From NCBI RefSeq assembly GCF_963664415.1, contig NZ_OY761440.1:1426001-1490000 (forward strand): DNA of 64,000 bases. The letters are read 5' to 3'. The DNA is from an uncultured Desulfobacter sp. (GTDB taxonomy: Bacteria > Desulfobacterota > Desulfobacteria > Desulfobacterales > Desulfobacteraceae). Below the pieces are notes generated by a model. The model was not told the origin of the DNA. It worked only from the letters and a program-made list of their open reading frames with translations, and searched no databases. Below, piece after piece: positions 1 to 9,758 of this stretch (position 1 is the stretch's first letter; every line of letters begins with the position of its first letter). The translations under genes were made by a program, and so were the position numbers.

Positions 1-1734
1 GACATTAATGACGATACATGCTTTTTCTATGGGCATGTATGTACGCACAATAAAACGCAGAAACAAAGATGGGTCCGAGGTCGAGTATGTTCAGTTAGCC
101 CACAATACTCGTCATCCAGAAAAAGGCTATTCACGAGCCGAGGTCGTCTACTCCTTCGGGCGGCGGGACCAACTCGACGTAGCCGCCCTCAAGCGCTTAG
201 TCAGCAGCCTCAGCCGGTTCATCAGCCCCGAAGACATTCAGGACCTTGAAGCCCAAAGCGCCGGGCTCAAGTTCATATCCAGCAGGCCGGCAGGGGGAGC
301 CCTGCTGCTCAAAGGCTTGTGGGAACGCATTGGGATTGACCGCTGCCTTGCCAATGCATTGAAACACACAGAGTTCAAAGCGCCGATTTCGGATGCGATT
401 TTTGCAATGGTGGCCAACAGGGCACTGGCTCCGTCTTCCAAACTTGCCGTCGAAGAGTGGGTAGCCAAGGATGTTCATCTGGACATTGAGGCGCCGATCA
501 AGGCTCAGCACCTTTACCGGAGTATGGACTTCCTGCTTAAGAATGCGGAGGCCATCCAAGAGAAGGTGTTCTGGACAACGGCTCAACTGCTGAATCTCAC
601 GGTGGACCTGATCTTCTTTGATACAACCAACACTTATTTTGAAATGGAAGACACCAACGACTCGGAGCTGCTTGCTTTTGGGAAATCTAAACACAAAAGA
701 GATGACCTGCCCCAAGTCACCATTGGCCTGGCCGTGACACGGGAAGGTATCCCGGTCCGTTGCTGGGTTCTGCCGGGCAACCAAAATGACGCCAAGTGCG
801 TCGATACCGTTCAAAAGGATTTGAACGACTGGCGGCTTGGCAACGTGATTTGGGCCATGGACCGTGGCATGACCAGCGAAGAGAATCGAAAAAACCTCCA
901 AAGAGCCGGGGGACAGTACATCCTTGGTGAAAAGTTGAGGGGCCCCAATGTAAATGAAGAAGCCCTGAACCGGGGTGGGCGGTTCAAAAAGGTCAACGAC
1001 AATCTCCATATCAAAGAGGTCTTTGTCGGTGAGGGCAGCGGCAGGCGCCGGTTCGTCATCGCTTACAACCCAGAACAGGCTGAACACGACAAACATGTCA
1101 GGGCAAGGAACCTGGAGCGGATCGAAAGCATATCTCAAATCCAAATATGCTCTCCTGGCACACCGGTCCATGGGCAGATACCTCAAGGAACTGAAGTCAG
1201 GCAAGCTGACGGTGGATAAGGCTAAGATTAAGCAGGCGGAAAAGCTGGACGGCAAATATCTTTTGAGCACAAGCGACAAAAGCCTGTCGGCTGAGGATAT
1301 CGCCCTTGGCTACAAACAACTCATGGAAGTCGAGCGCGCGTTCCGCACTTTAAAGTCCACCCTGTCCCTCCGGCCTGTCTACCACACCAAAGACGACCGC
1401 ATCCGCTCTCATGTCCTGTGCTGTGCTGGCTGGCCCTGCTCCTGGTGCGGATTACCGAGCTGGAGACCGGCTTGAGCTGGCCCAGGGTCCGCGCCGAGCT
1501 GGAACGGCTCCATTTAGGCGAATTCTTGCATAAAGATGGGCGTGTACTACAGTACACAGAACTCACTCAAAATCAGCGTAACCTATTTAAAAAATTAAAC
1601 ATAAAACTTCCTGCGAAAATCAAGCCCATAGGATAAACACTTAAAATATGTAGGCACTACGCCATTTTAGAGGGATAGCTGTATCTCTTTATTGATAGGG
1701 CTTTCCGGATTTCGTATACCTACGGCTGTCGAAC
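1..1734 (+). mobile_element. IS1634-family insertion sequence, degenerate
   Basis: The element is recognised from its transposase, which fills most of the interval. The left end lies at or before the window start, so no left inverted repeat can be confirmed. The right boundary is placed between about 1637 and 1735, because receptor-like coding resumes by about 1741. The element therefore appears to have landed in a TonB-receptor gene of which only the 3' end remains. Its transposase has two frameshifts, so the copy is probably immobile. Confidence 0.7.
35..1636 (+). pseudogene. IS1634-family DDE transposase, double frameshift
   Basis: The reading frame starts MYVRTIKRRNKDGSEVEYVQ, typical of IS1634-type (IS4 superfamily) transposases, with the DTTNTYFE and AMDRGMTSEEN stretches expected around the DDE catalytic core. 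The frame breaks near 1120-1150, where a short stretch after the NLERIESIS region is missing. It resumes in the next frame as ALLAHRSMGRYLKELKSG and continues through KQLMEVERAFRTLKSTLSLRP, the catalytic-glutamate region. A 2-nt insertion at about 1415-1420 breaks it again, and the C-terminus ends at 1636. An upstream ATG at position 8 is also in frame, but family members begin at MYVRT. The lesions show a dead gene unless they are sequencing errors. Confidence 0.85.
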
Positions 1735-2103
1735 AGGAGTTTAAGTATCAGCGATTCGAAGTTTGACGAATTCAGCGATGCAAAGGGGACTTATGATGAC
1801 AATGACAAATCCTACGCCCCTCACTATACCTATGCGGTTGGTTTGAAATATCGTGGAGATGGAGGATTCTATGCCGGCGTGAACGTGACCGGCTACGGGA
1901 AATCCTATCTGGACAACGCCAACGAATACGAGATGGATGCCTATGAGCTGGTCAATGCCAAAATTGGCTACGAGTGGGAACATGTTGATTTCTATATCTA
2001 TGGCAAAAATATCTTGGATGAAGAGTATTACCATGAGAACGTTAGTATGGTCAGTTTCTCTGACTCGAGAGAAATTGGCGCTCGTTTAACCTATCGATTC
2101 TAA
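1735..2103 (+). pseudogene. TonB-dependent receptor, C-terminal fragment
   Basis: About 120 codons of a beta-barrel C-terminus are present without any N-terminus. They read SDSKFDEFSD, then GDGGFYAGVNVTGYGKSYLD, ending DSREIGARLTYRF with the terminal phenylalanine used by the BAM machinery. Each segment matches the ends of the receptors that finish at 12049, 19675 and 23136. The first codons lie directly against the IS1634 right end, so the 5' part was lost or lies beyond the left edge of the window. It is a non-functional remnant of a fourth member of the receptor family. Confidence 0.85.
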
Positions 2104-2248
2104 AAGTATGAATTACCAACGAAAAATCTTTAAGGTAAGGCAGAGTCCTCCATCGCCGGATCACTCCTGACCTTTGCGCCAACGATAAATTATGCGGGAG
2201 ACAAAGCCTGCCCAAGGCGCCGGCAAATGTCAAAGCCAAAAACCAGGC

Positions 2249-2283
2249 CTTGGGCCAACTCTGAATTACAGCCTTGGCCCAAG
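2249..2283. other. Hairpin behind the receptor fragment
   Basis: A perfect 10-bp inverted repeat, CTTGGGCCAA at 2249-2258 and TTGGCCCAAG at 2274-2283, is separated by 15 nt. It lies about 150 bp after the receptor stop and before the toxin-antitoxin operon. There is no clear T-run after it, so it is at best an atypical terminator. Confidence 0.4.
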
Positions 2284-2391
2284 CAGCCCCATACCCGGTC
2301 TAAAACGGTCTTTACTTGATATTAGAGGACATTAAAAATTTTTTTGAATAGGCTCTTAGAGGTGCGTCTCTTTGACAAATGCGTATTGCAG

Positions 2392-2426
2392 TGATACTTT
2401 TGTGGCAGAATGCTACAAAAGTATCA
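2392..2426. promoter_or_regulatory. Perfect palindromic operator of the antitoxin-zeta operon
   Basis: The perfect inverted repeat TGATACTTTTGT (2392-2403) / ACAAAAGTATCA (2415-2426) surrounds an 11-nt spacer that itself contains GCA-GAA-TGC. It ends 23 nt before the antitoxin ATG, with the Shine-Dalgarno AAGGAGG (about 2439-2445) in between. Type II antitoxins usually repress their own operon through such a palindrome, so this is the probable operator. The role is inferred from position and symmetry. Confidence 0.6.
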
Positions 2427-2449
2427 TTTCAGACTATCAAGGAGGCGAT

Positions 2450-2854
2450 ATGGCTACAAAATCAATAAGAATCAGTGAACAACTGGCTTTTCAGGCGCAA
2501 GCGGCAGGGGCTTTGCAACATCGAAGCGCGCCCAACCAGCTTGAGTATTGGGCGACCCTTGGAAAAATGATATCCAGCAAAATCAACATAGAAGATGCGC
2601 TGGCTATTTTGCAGGGCTTGAAAACCATAAAAATTGAAACCCTGCCCTCAGCCCCGGTTGACCCTGATTCTGTCTTTGACCGACTTGAATCTGACAGAGC
2701 CAAAGGATTTACCGACAAACCGGTGACAGGTGCGCCCTTTTTTTATGAGGCCAGTTTGTCCAGACCCGGGTCTATTGACAAGGTGGACACGAAAACAGGG
2801 CTGAGAACCACCGGCCAGTTTAAAAATGGTGTTTTCGAGGCTGTCGATGCCTGA
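2450..2854 (+). CDS. ParD-like antitoxin of a zeta-type toxin
   Basis: A 134-residue protein begins MATKSIRISEQLAFQAQAAG, an N-terminus typical of ParD-like (DUF3423-type) DNA-binding antitoxins. The ATG at 2450 is preferred over upstream in-frame starts because a strong AAGGAGG lies 5 nt before it and the perfect palindrome is directly upstream. The N-terminal half is helical and probably binds DNA. The C-terminal part (PVDPDSVFDRLESDRAKGFT onward) is acidic and probably neutralises the toxin. The stop overlaps the toxin start by 8 nt, so translation is coupled. Antitoxin function is inferred from family resemblance and pairing. Confidence 0.75.
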   Translation: MATKSIRISEQLAFQAQAAGALQHRSAPNQLEYWATLGKMISSKINIEDALAILQGLKTIKIETLPSAPVDPDSVFDRLESDRAKGFTDKPVTGAPFFYEASLSRPGSIDKVDTKTGLRTTGQFKNGVFEAVDA

Positions 2855-3425
2855 AAAAAAACAGCTGTGGCTTTTAGCCGGGGCAAACGGGGCCGGTAAA
2901 TCAACCTTTTACAAACATTATCTTTCAGGGTACGGCATTAAATTTGTGAATGCCGATTTAATTGCCGCGGAAATAGATCCTGACAATCCGGAAAAAGTCA
3001 GTTATGAGGCAGCAAATGCCGCGGCACGTATCCGTGAAACTATGCTGGATCAAGGTGCTTCATTTTGCTTTGAAACCGTATTTTCCCATCCTTCCAAACT
3101 TGAATTTATTAAACTGGCAAAAAATAAAAATTATGATGTTGTTCTGGTGTATATTCACCTGATTGATCCAGGTTTGAATGAAGCCCGGGTTCATCAAAGG
3201 ACCATGGAAGGCGGCCATAACGTGCCCGCCGAAAAAATTCACTCCAGAATCCCGCGAACCATGATGAACATCCGGACGGCCTTGGGGTTCGTAGACCAGG
3301 CATGGATTCTTGACAACTCATCAGAAAATGACCGTTTCAGGCAGGTTGCCGTTATGAAAAACGGACGCTATGAATTCAAAGTTGAACCTCTGCCGGAATG
3401 GTTAAATGACATTTTACCGTTTTAG
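2847..3425 (+). CDS. Zeta-type toxin (P-loop kinase family)
   Basis: This 192-residue P-loop protein carries the Walker A motif GANGAGKST at about residues 12-20, after the hydrophobic strand LWLLAG. That is the signature of zeta-type toxins, which phosphorylate UDP-sugar precursors of peptidoglycan. FCFETVFSHPSK and the later RVHQRTMEGGHNVP segment match the substrate and arginine-rich regions of the family. The ATG at 2847 was chosen because it overlaps the antitoxin stop, and an upstream GTG would extend it only by 7 unlikely residues. The gene looks intact. The exact substrate cannot be read from the sequence. Confidence 0.8.
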   Translation: MPEKKQLWLLAGANGAGKSTFYKHYLSGYGIKFVNADLIAAEIDPDNPEKVSYEAANAAARIRETMLDQGASFCFETVFSHPSKLEFIKLAKNKNYDVVLVYIHLIDPGLNEARVHQRTMEGGHNVPAEKIHSRIPRTMMNIRTALGFVDQAWILDNSSENDRFRQVAVMKNGRYEFKVEPLPEWLNDILPF

Positions 3426-3489
3426 CCCGGACAACAGAAGTGGATAATATATTGATTTTATATTGCTTATATTCCAAGACCCAGTTATC

Positions 3490-3588
3490 CTGCGGGCTGC
3501 CGCATGGGGCTTATCCCGAGAACCATTGCCGGCAAAATCCGGTATGCTTACCAGGGGATTGAGGCGGTGAAAAATCAGAACCATTGAC
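3490..3588 (+). pseudogene. RND efflux pump fragment
   Basis: The translation GLIPRTIAGKIRYAYQGIEAVKNQ resembles the periplasmic porter region of AcrB-type RND pumps. Its last part is shared with the larger fragment at 13034, which reads EAVKNQRGRNEIT. The 5' side (RAAAWGL) is in another frame, so at least one frameshift has occurred. The fragment lies between the toxin gene and an AraC/receptor pair and is one of three RND remnants associated with receptor loci in this window. Confidence 0.55.
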
Positions 3589-3922
3589 AGCAAACCTTAA
3601 GGTTTTCCGCAGACACCACACAAAAAGGCATTGTCCTTTACAGGGGACAAACCATTGTCGGGAAAAATGCGGCTATCCCCGTCGTCCCTTGGGGCGGTAT
3701 AAGGGAAGGGGATGCCCCCGGATTCCCATGCAAAAGGTGTCGCGGTATCTTTTGTTTTTAATTTTACCCTTTTATCCTTTTTTCTTCATACGTCAACGTA
3801 GATTAAAACAGTTGACAATTTGTAAATTTGTAAATAAAAGTTGAGCTTTAGAACAATGTTTGAGAGTCCTAATGAGTATCAGTTGACCATCTGATGCAAT
3901 AAGTTGAGGCAATTAATAAGCC
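3589..3922. other. Non-coding interval before the AraC gene
   Basis: There is no convincing gene here. An open frame of 86 codons at 3584-3844 has no ribosome site and no family resemblance. The last 150 bases are AT-rich and probably contain the promoter of the AraC gene at 3923, but no clear -35/-10 pair could be picked. Confidence 0.5.
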
Positions 3923-4867
3923 ATGAAAACAATCGAGTTTGAGCGAGAGCGACCTCAACCGACAAGCATACCCAATTTATCAAAAATTGTACTACTATCG
4001 CCTTCAGATGGACAGGGAGAGGAGAATACAATAACCTTTTCTTCAGGTCTTTGCCTGTCAACGATGGATTGCCAATTTAAAAGGCTCGCTTTAATTGAAG
4101 GTTGTTGCGATAGGCGGTTTATATGGTTTAGCTTCTGGCTAGAAGGTGGGATCGACTTCCTGAAGTGCAACGCGGGGCTATCTGGTAAGGTTTCTGCAGG
4201 TGATAGCAGTTTTTTCCTTTCTTTCCCGGAATCTTCCGAATATAGCGAACAACTAAAAGATAAAAGAGTGAAAATAGTCAACCTGTGGCTGGGAGGTGAA
4301 TCCCTGGCAAGGCTGTCTTCAGGTGACGAAGATTGTTTTTATCCAGCACTCAAAAGTCTGGATTCAAAATCAGCGATCCGTATCGGGCATACGACAACAC
4401 CTGCTATGAAGAGCGTATTACATCAAATCCTCCATTGTCCTTATAGCGGTATGACAGGACAGATTTTTCTGGAGGGGAAAGCAATGGAGTTGCTGGCTCT
4501 TAAACTTGAGCAGATCAATTCCCGCACCATTTGCAATCAACCGTCAACGAAGTCTGCAGACACCGAGCGGATATATCATGCTGCCGAGCTGCTTGTCCTT
4601 GATCCTGTCAACCCGCCGGACCTCACCGAGATTGCCGGAAAGATAGGGATGAGTAGAAGCAAGTTTTATCGTTACTTTAAAATGGTTTTCGGCCACTCTC
4701 CCATGGATCATCTCCGTAGCCATCGGTTGCAGACTGCCAGGCAGTTATTACGGCAAAGGGAGTATAGTGTCAGTGAGGTTGCCTTTGCTGTGGGATTTAA
4801 TAACCTGAGCTATTTTTCCAAAGCCTTCTTTGCCCAATTCGGCGTCCTTCCTCACCAGGCACTCTAA
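3923..4867 (+). CDS. AraC-family regulator, PchR-like
   Basis: This 314-residue regulator has an N-terminal ligand or sensing domain of about 200 residues and a C-terminal double helix-turn-helix (about 215-314). The HTH reads DLTEIAGKIGMSRSKFYRYFKMVFGHSP, then VSEVAFAVGFNNLSYFSKAFFAQFGVLP. Architecture and length fit AraC regulators of siderophore receptors such as PchR, which sense the imported ligand. It lies 150 bp upstream of and parallel to a TonB receptor (5018), its likely target. It is only distantly related to the three regulators at 7209, 13619 and 19848, and its downstream region lacks their GTGG-type direct repeats. Confidence 0.8.
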   Translation: MKTIEFERERPQPTSIPNLSKIVLLSPSDGQGEENTITFSSGLCLSTMDCQFKRLALIEGCCDRRFIWFSFWLEGGIDFLKCNAGLSGKVSAGDSSFFLSFPESSEYSEQLKDKRVKIVNLWLGGESLARLSSGDEDCFYPALKSLDSKSAIRIGHTTTPAMKSVLHQILHCPYSGMTGQIFLEGKAMELLALKLEQINSRTICNQPSTKSADTERIYHAAELLVLDPVNPPDLTEIAGKIGMSRSKFYRYFKMVFGHSPMDHLRSHRLQTARQLLRQREYSVSEVAFAVGFNNLSYFSKAFFAQFGVLPHQAL

Positions 4868-4926
4868 GTTTTTCGTTCCCTGAAATTTTTCTCAAAACTT
4901 AAAAATTGAGACTACAGTGTTAAAGT

Positions 4927-4953
4927 TTGACACGCTGTTGTTAGACCTAATCT
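4927..4953 (+). promoter_or_regulatory. Possible promoter of the receptor at 5018
   Basis: TTGACA at 4927-4932 is followed 15 nt later by TAATCT at 4948-4953, within the 150-bp gap between the AraC gene and the receptor. The -35 is perfect but the spacing is short and the -10 is weak, as expected if an activator is needed. A long T-run follows. Confidence 0.3.
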
Positions 4954-5017
4954 TTTTTTTTGTATTTAATGGCATTCGTCTTGTTTAACCGTAAACTCTT
5001 GGATCAGGAGAAGAAAA

Positions 5018-7117
5018 ATGCGCATTAAAACAACACTTGCCTGCTTAGCGGCCACCGTGAGTATCCTTGGGGCCGGTTTGGTCCGGGCGGAAGGCCCGGC
5101 AGGAACAACACTGGAAACCATCACCGTTACGGCCAACAAGATCGAGGAGGACATCACCGATGTTCCGCAGAGCATCACGGTCATTGACGATGAGGTCCTC
5201 AAGGAGAAGGGGATTGAGGATATCCCTGATGTCATCACCGAGATCCCTAACATGTTTTTTAAGCCTGCTTTTAACGAGAACGTTAACTTCAGGGGGTTGA
5301 ACGTCTCGTATCATACCGGCCAATACCCGGTGGTCATCTATATCGACGGGGTAGCCTACAGCACTGGGGGGAAAAGTTTTAACGCTTCGCTGGTCAATGC
5401 CGAGCGGATCGAAGTTCTGCGCGGTCCCCAGGGTACGCTTTACGGCAAGGACGCCATCGGTGCGGTTATCAAGGTGGTGACCAAAGAACCGACCAACGAA
5501 TGGCATGGAGATATCGGCACCGAATACGGCAGTTATAATAATATTCCGGGCTCTTTCAATGTTAACGGCCCCCTCATTCAGGATAAGCTTTATATCGGGC
5601 TGAACGGTCGCTATCAGCAAGAAGACGGCTGGATCACAAATGACTACACCGGTGACGATGAAGCCAATAAAAGTAACAGCCGGAACCTCGGCGCGTTCCT
5701 GCTGTACAAGCCGACCGACAGGTTCACTGCAAAAATCAACCTATCAAACGATGCTTATGACACTTACTGGCCGGATGGTTACGCCTTGCCCGGTGCTGTC
5801 GACGCCAGCGAGTTCAATCGGGACGATGCCGAGCATACCTCCTACGATGTAGACACTTTTAGTGAGATCGATAGTCTGGCGCAGAGTCTTCAGCTGAAGT
5901 ACGAGTTTGATTCGGTAACCCTCAGTTCGACGGCCACCCACAGAAAGCTTGAAAATGAACTTGTCTACGATCTCGATAAAACGTCAGATACCATATGTGA
6001 CGGGCTTACTGTGTTTGGTGATACCGAGACTGAAACCTGGGCCGAAGAGCTGAGATTGGTGAGTAATAACACTGAGGGCGTACGTTGGATTGCCGGTGTA
6101 TATTTAGAGACCGAGGAGGTAGAGAATGGTCCATACGGGATACAATTTGGAACCTCCGAATCTGCTTACGAGCAGAACTCCGAATCTGTAACTGAAAGTG
6201 AGACCATGGCTGTGTTCGGGCAGACAATGATTCCCTTTCTCGACAACTTTGAGTTAACTCTCGGGGCGCGTTATCAGCAAATCGAAAAAGAGATGGATCT
6301 GGATACGTACTATGGCCCGGTTGGGGTCAACAACAGCGATCCTTATTACTCTTTGCAAGCGGATAAAACCTGGGACGTCTTTTTGGGCAAGATTGCACTC
6401 TCATACCGGTTGAACGACAACTTGAACACATACGCTTCTCTGGCGCAAGGCTATATGCCCGGAGGGTTCAACGATTATGCCGGCTCCGGTTCGGAGGAAG
6501 ACAATACCTTTGATCCGCAGCAGTCGATCAACTATGAAATCGGCGTCAAGGGGAAGTGGAACCGCCTACGACTTGCCGCCGCTCTCTTTTACATGGATAT
6601 CGAAGATATTCATATCAGCAAATTCGAGAATGAGGTGTGGGTGACAGATAACGCCGACAGCGCCCACTCCCTGGGCGCGGAACTGGAGCTGACCTATTTC
6701 CTGACCGATTCCATTGAATTGACCGCAGCCATAGGAATCATCAAGGCGGAATACGACGACTATGATACCGGCACTGCTGTTTACGACGGTGAATCAATCA
6801 AGGATACGCCATCGCATACGGTGCGGATCGGTGCCGCCTACTTCCATCCCAGCGGGTTTTATGATAGTGGGGATGTGGCGAATCAGGGCAAGGTTCCTTA
6901 TTATAATGATGCCAAAGAAGAGTTCGGCGAGCTGGATAGCTACACCGTCGCCGATGTCAGGATCGGTTATCGCTTCAAAGGCTATGATATCTACGCCTTC
7001 TGCAACAACCTGACCGATGAAGAATATATGACCATGTATAGCTCGGGAAGTCGTAGTTCGCTGGGAAACTTTGGCGATCCGCGCACTTTAGGTATCGGGG
7101 TTCGCTACAGCTTCTGA
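5018..7117 (+). CDS. TonB-dependent outer-membrane receptor
   Basis: An intact 699-residue receptor. A signal peptide (MRIKTTLACLAATVSILGAG, cut near VRAEG) precedes the TonB box LETITVTANKIEED. The plug domain contains NVNFRGLNV and ERIEVLRGPQGTLYGKDAIGAVIKVVTKEP, and a long 22-strand-type barrel follows, ending GIGVRYSF with the terminal phenylalanine. AGGAGAA sits just before the ATG. Such receptors import siderophores, cobalamin or other metal chelates using TonB-ExbBD energy. No TonB or ABC partner lies nearby, so the substrate is unknown. The adjacent PchR-like regulator favours a siderophore. It is diverged from the three paralogues further right. Confidence 0.9.
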   Translation: MRIKTTLACLAATVSILGAGLVRAEGPAGTTLETITVTANKIEEDITDVPQSITVIDDEVLKEKGIEDIPDVITEIPNMFFKPAFNENVNFRGLNVSYHTGQYPVVIYIDGVAYSTGGKSFNASLVNAERIEVLRGPQGTLYGKDAIGAVIKVVTKEPTNEWHGDIGTEYGSYNNIPGSFNVNGPLIQDKLYIGLNGRYQQEDGWITNDYTGDDEANKSNSRNLGAFLLYKPTDRFTAKINLSNDAYDTYWPDGYALPGAVDASEFNRDDAEHTSYDVDTFSEIDSLAQSLQLKYEFDSVTLSSTATHRKLENELVYDLDKTSDTICDGLTVFGDTETETWAEELRLVSNNTEGVRWIAGVYLETEEVENGPYGIQFGTSESAYEQNSESVTESETMAVFGQTMIPFLDNFELTLGARYQQIEKEMDLDTYYGPVGVNNSDPYYSLQADKTWDVFLGKIALSYRLNDNLNTYASLAQGYMPGGFNDYAGSGSEEDNTFDPQQSINYEIGVKGKWNRLRLAAALFYMDIEDIHISKFENEVWVTDNADSAHSLGAELELTYFLTDSIELTAAIGIIKAEYDDYDTGTAVYDGESIKDTPSHTVRIGAAYFHPSGFYDSGDVANQGKVPYYNDAKEEFGELDSYTVADVRIGYRFKGYDIYAFCNNLTDEEYMTMYSSGSRSSLGNFGDPRTLGIGVRYSF

Positions 7118-7208
7118 TCCTCCTAACGGCCATGGGCCGACCTGGTCTATCGACACCCAGGCTCAACCCACAACAAACAATAAAACTAAAGACGCCAACA
7201 ATGCGGGG

Positions 7209-8273
7209 TTAAAATGGACGCCGCAGGCGCTTCGCCCTCTTGTTTCCAGTATCTTGTCTATAGTTTCTTGTAAAAGTGCTTGGTGTATCACCAAAATACT
7301 TTTTAAATTCTTTGGAGAACGTTTTCTGCTGGGCGTACCCCACTTCAAAAGCAACTTCCATCACACTTCGGTTTCCGGCTTGCAGCAGACGCTTGGATTC
7401 TTCCAGCCTGAACGTGCGAAGAAAGTTAAATACAGTAACACCATAAACCTTACGAAAGCACTGATTTAAGGTGGTTTTATTCACCCCCACCATTCTGGAA
7501 AGCTCTGTCAGGGATGGCGGATTTTTGATATCGGAAATCATGATGTCTCTGGCTTTGTGGACGAAATTCCGGGAGCCGGTTTCCAGGTCAAAGCAGGAGA
7601 TGTCCTGCCCCTTATCAGGATTGAGTTGATCAAAACTGAACATTATCAGTTCCAGGGCTTTACTTCCTAAAAAGAGGTGTCTGCGGGCATCAACATAAGT
7701 ACATCCGAGGATTTCATGAATACAAACATGAATAGAAGGAGTAATCAACACGGGGCAGCGAAAAACGCCATCTTGTTTTTGGACCGCTAACATGGTTTCT
7801 ATTTTTCGAGCGAATTCTCCTGCTATTCCTTGGGAAAAACGTTTTATAAACCACGGCTTCATAAAAATCCCAATGAGACAAAAGGGTGTTGCGGGGAGAT
7901 GGGTCAACCCGCCTTTTAAGTTATGTGCATAGGTTAAATACCCATGATTTGAGCAATAAGTAGTTTCCTGTTCTTGGTTATGGCACTGGATATGAACCCT
8001 TTCACCAAGAATGAAAAAAAGACAAACACAAGTTGTTTTTTTTTCATTCGAAACGCTGAAAGCAGTAGAAGGATACTGCCTTGAGATTCCCAAAATCAAA
8101 CCTGGCTGACATTTGAGTTGATATATGAACCCCTTGTTTATTAAATCCCTAAAGGGGGCTGACCAGTTACAGAACATTTCATACCCGTCTTTTTTTTCGA
8201 AAAAAGTATCTGGATTAAGGGATTGTTCATAATAGTCCTGATCTGAAACAATGATAGGATCTCGTCTTTTCAT
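7209..8273 (-). CDS. AraC-family regulator, copy 1 of the paralogous set
   Basis: A 354-residue protein starting MKRRDPIIVSDQDYYEQ. This start is chosen because both paralogues (14623 and 20909) begin at the same MKR; an in-frame GTG 18 nt upstream is possible. The N-terminal region (to about 230) is a ligand-sensing domain. The C-terminus holds the AraC HTH pair: SLTELSRMVGVNKTTLNQCF, then SVMEVAFEVGYAQQKTFSKE. It is transcribed away from the receptor at 8502 and shares with it a 228-bp intergenic region containing GTGG-type direct repeats. By analogy with PchR it would activate the receptor when the cognate ligand enters the cell. Confidence 0.82.
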   Translation of the reverse strand: MKRRDPIIVSDQDYYEQSLNPDTFFEKKDGYEMFCNWSAPFRDLINKGFIYQLKCQPGLILGISRQYPSTAFSVSNEKKTTCVCLFFILGERVHIQCHNQEQETTYCSNHGYLTYAHNLKGGLTHLPATPFCLIGIFMKPWFIKRFSQGIAGEFARKIETMLAVQKQDGVFRCPVLITPSIHVCIHEILGCTYVDARRHLFLGSKALELIMFSFDQLNPDKGQDISCFDLETGSRNFVHKARDIMISDIKNPPSLTELSRMVGVNKTTLNQCFRKVYGVTVFNFLRTFRLEESKRLLQAGNRSVMEVAFEVGYAQQKTFSKEFKKYFGDTPSTFTRNYRQDTGNKRAKRLRRPF

Positions 8274-8369
8274 ATAAAAAAAATCTTCCACTACTTTAAA
8301 TTTATTATCTTTACTAAAATTAATTTAGCATTCCAAGAATTGTTATGTCAAAATTATTTTTATCGCAAA

Positions 8370-8401
8370 GTGGCGTGAAATAATATTTAGGTGGTTTAAA
8401 A
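8370..8401 (+). promoter_or_regulatory. AraC operator, direct repeats, copy 1
   Basis: GTGGCGTGAAA starts at 8370 and GTGGTTTAAA at 8391, two direct repeats exactly 21 bp (two helical turns) apart. The same arrangement occurs at the equivalent place before the other two paralogous receptors (14719 and 21005). Direct repeats on one DNA face are the usual binding site of an AraC dimer. The surrounding sequence (AATTTAGCATTCCAAGAATTG, about 8320) is also conserved among the three regions. The site lies about 100 bp upstream of the receptor ATG. Confidence 0.65.
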
Positions 8402-8501
8402 AAAGAATCTATTTCGATTATTAGTTTGAGTTGTTTGATTTTGTTCGTGGGTATTGTTTGTGTGGGTGAAACTATAACGATTAAGTTTAAGGAAAAACAA
8501 A

Positions 8502-9758
8502 ATGAAAATTTTTCAAACAGCTATTGTGCTTATTTCGATCTTGATGGCCGTAAACCAATCCATAGCAGATAATGAACAGTCCGATACATTATCATTGGAT
8601 ACCATCACCGTAACGGCCAACAAGCAGGAGGAAAACATCCAGGAAGTTCCACTGAGCATCACAGCCTTTGATGAGTTTACACTCGATGACAGGAATATTT
8701 CTTCTGTCGATGAGTTGGCCGATTACGTTCCAAATCTCATACTCATTGATCAAGGTGTTTCAGGTGCGAAAACGCCAACTATGCGTGGCGTCAATGCTGG
8801 ATTAGGGACATTCGATGTTTCAACGGCCATGTTTGTTGATGGGGTGCCGGTCACATCATTTGCCGGATATGAAGACACCCTCCAAAATATTGAGCGGGTA
8901 GAAGTGTTGCGCGGTCCTCAAGGAACGTTGTACGGAAAAGGTGCTCAAGCCGGTGCTATCAATATTATCACCCGTCAACCAGATAATGATTTTCGTGGAA
9001 AGATTTCGGTTGATGGGGGAGAGGATTATAAAAAGGAAGTTGCTTTTAGCGTAAGTGGTCCGATTGTTCAAGATATATTATTCTTTGGGGTGTCCGGACA
9101 ATATTACCAAAAAGATGGTTGGATTAAAAATGGATACACAGGTGATGATGAAAACGGTCACGCACATTGGTACGGAAAAGGGCAGCTCAGGTGGGCGCCG
9201 GCAGACAACCTTGATATCAGCTTAATTCTTTCTCAGCTCGAATATAACAATGACAGCATCGACAATGGGTTAAGTGAAAATGGAGCGGCTACTAAGGGAT
9301 TAACTGCTTCCGGTGATCGAGAAGTATATTCTTTTTTTAATTCCTATGAAGATTCAATTAACAGCACTCAATCTTTAAAAGTTAGTTACGATTTTAATGA
9401 TACATTCAATTTAACCTCAGTTACCAGCCACCGCCTTTTTGAAGAAAAGTATGCTATAGATTTTGACTATAATCCCGTTGAAAACTGGCATAATACGCTT
9501 GATAACGAATACGATAGAATTTCTCAGGAACTACGCCTTTCATCGAATACGGAAAAGATGAATTGGGTGCTCGGTCTCTATATTGATAAAAATGAAGATA
9601 CAATTGATATGTTAATACGTCCTTTGAACATGTCAGTAAATAGGCAGTTTAGTGGCGATGGCTATGCCCTTTTTGGCCAACTTCGTTACGCATTAACGCC
9701 CAAACTTGGCGTGACAGGTGGTTTGCGTTATGAACACCAGGAAAAAGACTTTGAGGAT
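8502..9758 (+). pseudogene. TonB-dependent receptor A, 5' part (split by IS)
   Basis: The first 419 codons of a receptor: signal peptide MKIFQTAIVLISILMAVNQSIA, TonB box LDTITVTANKQEEN, a plug with ERVEVLRGPQGTLYGKGAQAGAINIITRQP, and the first half of the barrel. Coding is interrupted at 9758 by a 1527-bp IS; the remainder is at 11294-12049. Removing the IS with one TSD copy rejoins the frame as ...KDFED-YVSGRTKDN..., giving an uninterrupted 670-residue receptor closely related to those at 14850 and 21136. The insertion therefore appears recent. The truncated product would lack the C-terminal barrel strands and should not assemble. Confidence 0.9.

Noticed and set aside
197..1279. 360-codon open frame on the minus strand opposite the IS1634 transposase
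   Set aside because: It is a shadow of the transposase reading frame; no family resemblance and no ribosome site.
3584..3844. 86-codon plus-strand open frame
   Set aside because: Low-complexity hydrophobic end, no ribosome site, overlaps the RND remnant region; probably chance.
7209..7260. GC-rich hairpin at the AraC 3' end (GCGCCTGCGGCGC) as a terminator
   Set aside because: It lies within the coding sequence of the full-length AraC copies, so it is more simply explained as codons of the basic tail.
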